The translations under genes and the position numbers were made by a program. The notes beneath the pieces are model-generated. The model ran no database searches. It worked only from the letters and a program-made list of their open reading frames with translations, and was not told where the DNA came from. Shown piece by piece: positions 5,760 to 8,154 of a DNA stretch of 8,154 nucleotides; the stretch's first letter is position 1, and every line of letters starts with the position of its first letter. The DNA is from an uncultured Coriobacteriaceae bacterium (GTDB lineage Bacteria > Actinomycetota > Coriobacteriia > Coriobacteriales > Atopobiaceae): the NCBI GenBank assembly GCA_900549525.1, contig UWSJ01000078.1, forward strand, positions 1-8,154, given 5' to 3'.

Positions 5760-7034
5760 ATGGCGGGTTCTGCGACTGGTAGGAGCGGCTTTCACTACGC
5801 CTACCTCATCGTGCTCTCGGGCATCGTGATCACCTGCGTGCCGTGCGCGCTCGTGCTCTCGTGCGCGGGCATCTTCTTCACGCCTGTCAGCGCCTTCTTC
5901 GGCGTTTCCAAGGCCACGTACTCGCTCTACTTCAGCATTCTCAACGTGGCCATGATGGTGGCGCTGCCGGTGGCGGGACGGCTCATGGAGCGCCTCGACA
6001 TGCGCCTCGTGCTCTCGGCCTGCGTGGTCATGGCGGGCGTGGGCCTCATGGCCTTCTCGACGTTCAACGAGATGTGGCAGTTCTACGTGGTGGGGGCCGT
6101 GCTGGGACTGGCGCTCGCTCCGCTGCTCTACCTGGCGGTGCCTGTGCTCGTCAACGCGTGGTGCGTCAGGCGCGTCGGGTTCTTCGTGGGCCTCTGCATG
6201 GCGTTCACCGGCATTGGCGGCGTGATCTTCAACCCGGTGGGCTCGGCGCTCATCGCGAGCGGCCCGGAGGGCTGGAGGCGGGCCTACCTCGTCTTTGGCA
6301 TCATCATCCTCGTCGTGACGCTTCCGTTCACGCTCTTCGTCGTGCGTAGCAAGCCCGCCGACAAGGGCCTCGAGCCCTACGGCACCGAGGAGGTGGGCGC
6401 CACCGGGGCCAAGGCGGCCGTCCGCGCGCTGGCTTCCGGGCGCGCCATGAAGGTCCCGGCCTTCTACGCGCTGGCCGCGTTCTGCGGGCTCATCACGCTT
6501 AACCAGACCGTCTACCAGTTCCTTCCGTCGTACGTGACGAGCCTCTCCGAGACGAGCCTGCCCGCGCTCGCCGCCACGGCGGGGACGGTCGCGAGCGCCT
6601 GCATGGCGGGCCAGGCCATCGGCAAGGTGGCGCTCGGCACGCTGAGCGACCGGAGCGTCATCGCAGGCCTCGCCGGCGGCCTCGTCGCGGGTGCCGCGGG
6701 CGTGCTCGTGATGATGCTCGTGCCCGGCGTGCCCGTGCTGCTCATGGCGGGCTCGTTCATGTTCGGCTTTGCCTACGCGTGCACCACGGTGCAGACGCCG
6801 CTGCTCACGCGCACGGTCTTCGGCGAGCGCGACTACACCGCCATCTACTCGCGCATCTCGATGGTGGGGTCGCTGTTTGGCGCGGTGGCGGCCGTGTTCT
6901 GGGGCTGGATCTGCGACCTGCCCAACGGCTACGCGATCATGTTCGTCCTGAGCCTCGTGTGCCTGGGGTCGTGCCTGGCGCTCGGTGCCTTCGCGCTCTC
7001 ACAGCGTGCGGCGCTCGAGAAGGACTTCGAGTAG
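5760..7034 (+). CDS. MFS transporter, OFA/monocarboxylate-like, 12 membrane helices
   Basis: The 424-residue protein is hydrophobic throughout, with about 12 helices in two halves split by a cytoplasmic loop at about 196-230. Visible MFS signatures are 'GRLMERLDMR' (73-82, after helix 2) and 'GKVALGTLSDRS' (288-299, after helix 8), both motif-A-like loops. 'RSKPADKGLEPYG' (196-208) after helix 6 is common in oxalate/formate-antiporter and monocarboxylate-type members. It probably moves an organic acid or another small anion across the cytoplasmic membrane. The start overlaps the end of the kinase gene closely (2-nt gap) with no strong ribosome-binding site, consistent with coupled translation. 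It is the last gene before a strong terminator. In context it is the likely uptake or export route for the acid handled by the kinase; substrate and direction are inference. Confidence 0.88.
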   Translation: MAGSATGRSGFHYAYLIVLSGIVITCVPCALVLSCAGIFFTPVSAFFGVSKATYSLYFSILNVAMMVALPVAGRLMERLDMRLVLSACVVMAGVGLMAFSTFNEMWQFYVVGAVLGLALAPLLYLAVPVLVNAWCVRRVGFFVGLCMAFTGIGGVIFNPVGSALIASGPEGWRRAYLVFGIIILVVTLPFTLFVVRSKPADKGLEPYGTEEVGATGAKAAVRALASGRAMKVPAFYALAAFCGLITLNQTVYQFLPSYVTSLSETSLPALAATAGTVASACMAGQAIGKVALGTLSDRSVIAGLAGGLVAGAAGVLVMMLVPGVPVLLMAGSFMFGFAYACTTVQTPLLTRTVFGERDYTAIYSRISMVGSLFGAVAAVFWGWICDLPNGYAIMFVLSLVCLGSCLALGAFALSQRAALEKDFE

Positions 7035-7059
7035 TACCCTTTCCACGGGGTCGAACGGC

Positions 7060-7095
7060 AAGGTGGGCGTACCCGTGCGGGTACGCCCACCTTTT
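7060..7095 (+). terminator. Strong rho-independent terminator closing the six-gene cluster
   Basis: Positions 7060-7074 pair perfectly with 7079-7093 (15 bp, AAGGTGGGCGTACCC and its complement) around the loop GTGC. The T-run at 7092-7095 follows the right arm. It starts 25 nt after the MFS stop. The left arm is preceded by only two A residues, so it should act mainly on the + strand. Confidence 0.92.
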
Positions 7096-7115
7096 GGCAT
7101 GAAACGAGGGGCGGC

Positions 7116-7553
7116 ATGGCGCTTGGCATTGGCGTCGACATGGTCACGATCTCCGAGATCGCGCGGTTTTTGCCGGAGGGCGGCCTGAACGCGGCCACCG
7201 TGCCCGCTCCGAACGGGCCATCAGCTCCGTCGGGCCATCCCGTCCTCCACGCCTTCATCCGGCGCACGTTCACGCCCTCCGAGCTCGCCCAGGCCGCCGC
7301 GCGTCACGACCAGGCGAGCTACCTCGCCGGACGCTTCGCCGTGAAGGAGGCCGTCTTCAAGGCGCTCGCCCCGCGCACGTCCGCAGGCTTCGACCTCCGC
7401 GTCGTCGAGACCCTCGACGACGAGACAGGGGCTCCGCGCGTCACGACGACGGGCCCCCTCGCGCCGGTGCTCGCCGAGGCGAGGGCCACCGAGGCACTCG
7501 TCTCCATCACCAACGAGGGAGACTACGCCGTCGCCTTCGCGCTCGTGCAGTAG
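7116..7553 (+). CDS. acpS: Holo-[acyl-carrier-protein] synthase (4'-phosphopantetheinyl transferase, AcpS type)
   Basis: The 145-residue enzyme transfers 4'-phosphopantetheine from CoA to the Ser of apo-ACP. Seen motifs are 'GIGVDMVTISEIARF' (4-18, with magnesium-binding Asp8), 'RRTFTPSEL' (49-57), 'LAGRFAVKEAVFKAL' (70-84, with Glu78) and the C-terminal 'SITNEGDYAVAFALVQ'. It is about 20 residues longer than usual: a Pro/Ala/Gly-rich insert at about 20-43 lies between the first motif and the RRTFT motif. The family's usual SxSH near the C-terminus reads S-I-T-N here. The start ATG follows GAGGGG (7106-7111) by 4 nt and lies only 20 nt after the terminator, leaving no space for a promoter between them. 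It could therefore rely on read-through or a promoter within 7035-7095. It probably serves both the general ACP and the atypical ACP at 2377-2631. Confidence 0.93.
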   Translation: MALGIGVDMVTISEIARFLPEGGLNAATVPAPNGPSAPSGHPVLHAFIRRTFTPSELAQAAARHDQASYLAGRFAVKEAVFKALAPRTSAGFDLRVVETLDDETGAPRVTTTGPLAPVLAEARATEALVSITNEGDYAVAFALVQ

Positions 7554-7584
7554 TCAGTCCCGTAAGCTGTGCGTTATCGATGCG

Positions 7585-7606
7585 GGGCGGCGTACGCTTG
7601 CCGCCC
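7585..7606 (+). other. Hairpin between acpS and thrS, possible weak terminator
   Basis: GGGCGGC (7585-7591) pairs with GCCGCCC (7600-7606) around an 8-nt loop. It can be lengthened by a G-T and a C-G pair on the outside. Downstream is TGTTGCGC rather than a T-run, so termination would be weak. It lies 32 nt after the acpS stop and just before a TACACT (7615-7620) that might be a -10 element for thrS, although no good -35 sits at the right distance. Confidence 0.35.
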
Positions 7607-7657
7607 TGTTGCGCTACACTTCCTCCCGGACTCTGCACCCAAGAAAGAGGTTCATCC

Positions 7658-8154
<497 letters not shown>

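Noticed and set aside
7592..7620. Promoter for thrS using TACACT at 7615-7620
   Set aside because: The -10-like hexamer has no acceptable -35 at 16-18 bp (GTACGC lies there; TTGCCG is only 11 bp away), so I do not call it as a feature.
7554..7657. T-box leader for thrS
   Set aside because: The gap is only 104 nt and shows no T-box-like conserved element or antiterminator pair, only one short hairpin.

Overview
This 8.2-kb window is very GC-rich. Codon third positions are almost all G or C inside the genes, all genes lie on the + strand, and spacing is tight. Together with the protein families seen, this suggests a high-GC actinobacterium, most likely an anaerobic Coriobacteriia member (Olsenella/Collinsella type). 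That taxonomic guess is inference; there is no rRNA or other marker to settle it.

Layout. Positions 1-366 hold the C-terminal end of a small multi-helix membrane protein whose start lies outside the window. Positions 461-7034 hold a six-gene co-directional cluster: a CocE/NonD-type alpha/beta hydrolase (461-2263), an unusual stand-alone acyl carrier protein (2377-2631), a phosphate acetyl/butyryltransferase-family enzyme (2634-3629), an HSL-type alpha/beta hydrolase (3639-4628), a butyrate kinase-family acyl kinase (4639-5757) and an OFA-like MFS transporter (5760-7034). The last five genes are separated by only 2, 9, 10 and 2 nt. The hydrolase and ACP genes are separated by 113 nt carrying two hairpins. 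A 15-bp perfect hairpin with a TTTT tail (7060-7095) closes the cluster. Downstream are acpS, holo-ACP synthase (7116-7553), and the 5' part of a threonyl-tRNA synthetase gene (7658 to the window edge) that lacks an N-terminal TGS domain.

How the genes may work together. A Pta/Ptb-family enzyme next to a Buk-family kinase is the standard pair that interconverts acyl-thioester, acyl phosphate and free acid with ATP. Here the pair is co-transcribed with its own ACP, whose usual DSL phosphopantetheine motif is replaced by KSV. The Pta-like protein appears to have lost some residues typical of CoA-dependent family members. The most interesting reading is an ACP-based acyl-phosphate module (carboxylate + ATP <-> acyl phosphate <-> acyl-ACP), flanked by two esterase-like enzymes and a carboxylate-type transporter. 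It is comparable in logic to the Fak/PlsX route but built from other families. The substrate is unknown, and this system-level function is inference.
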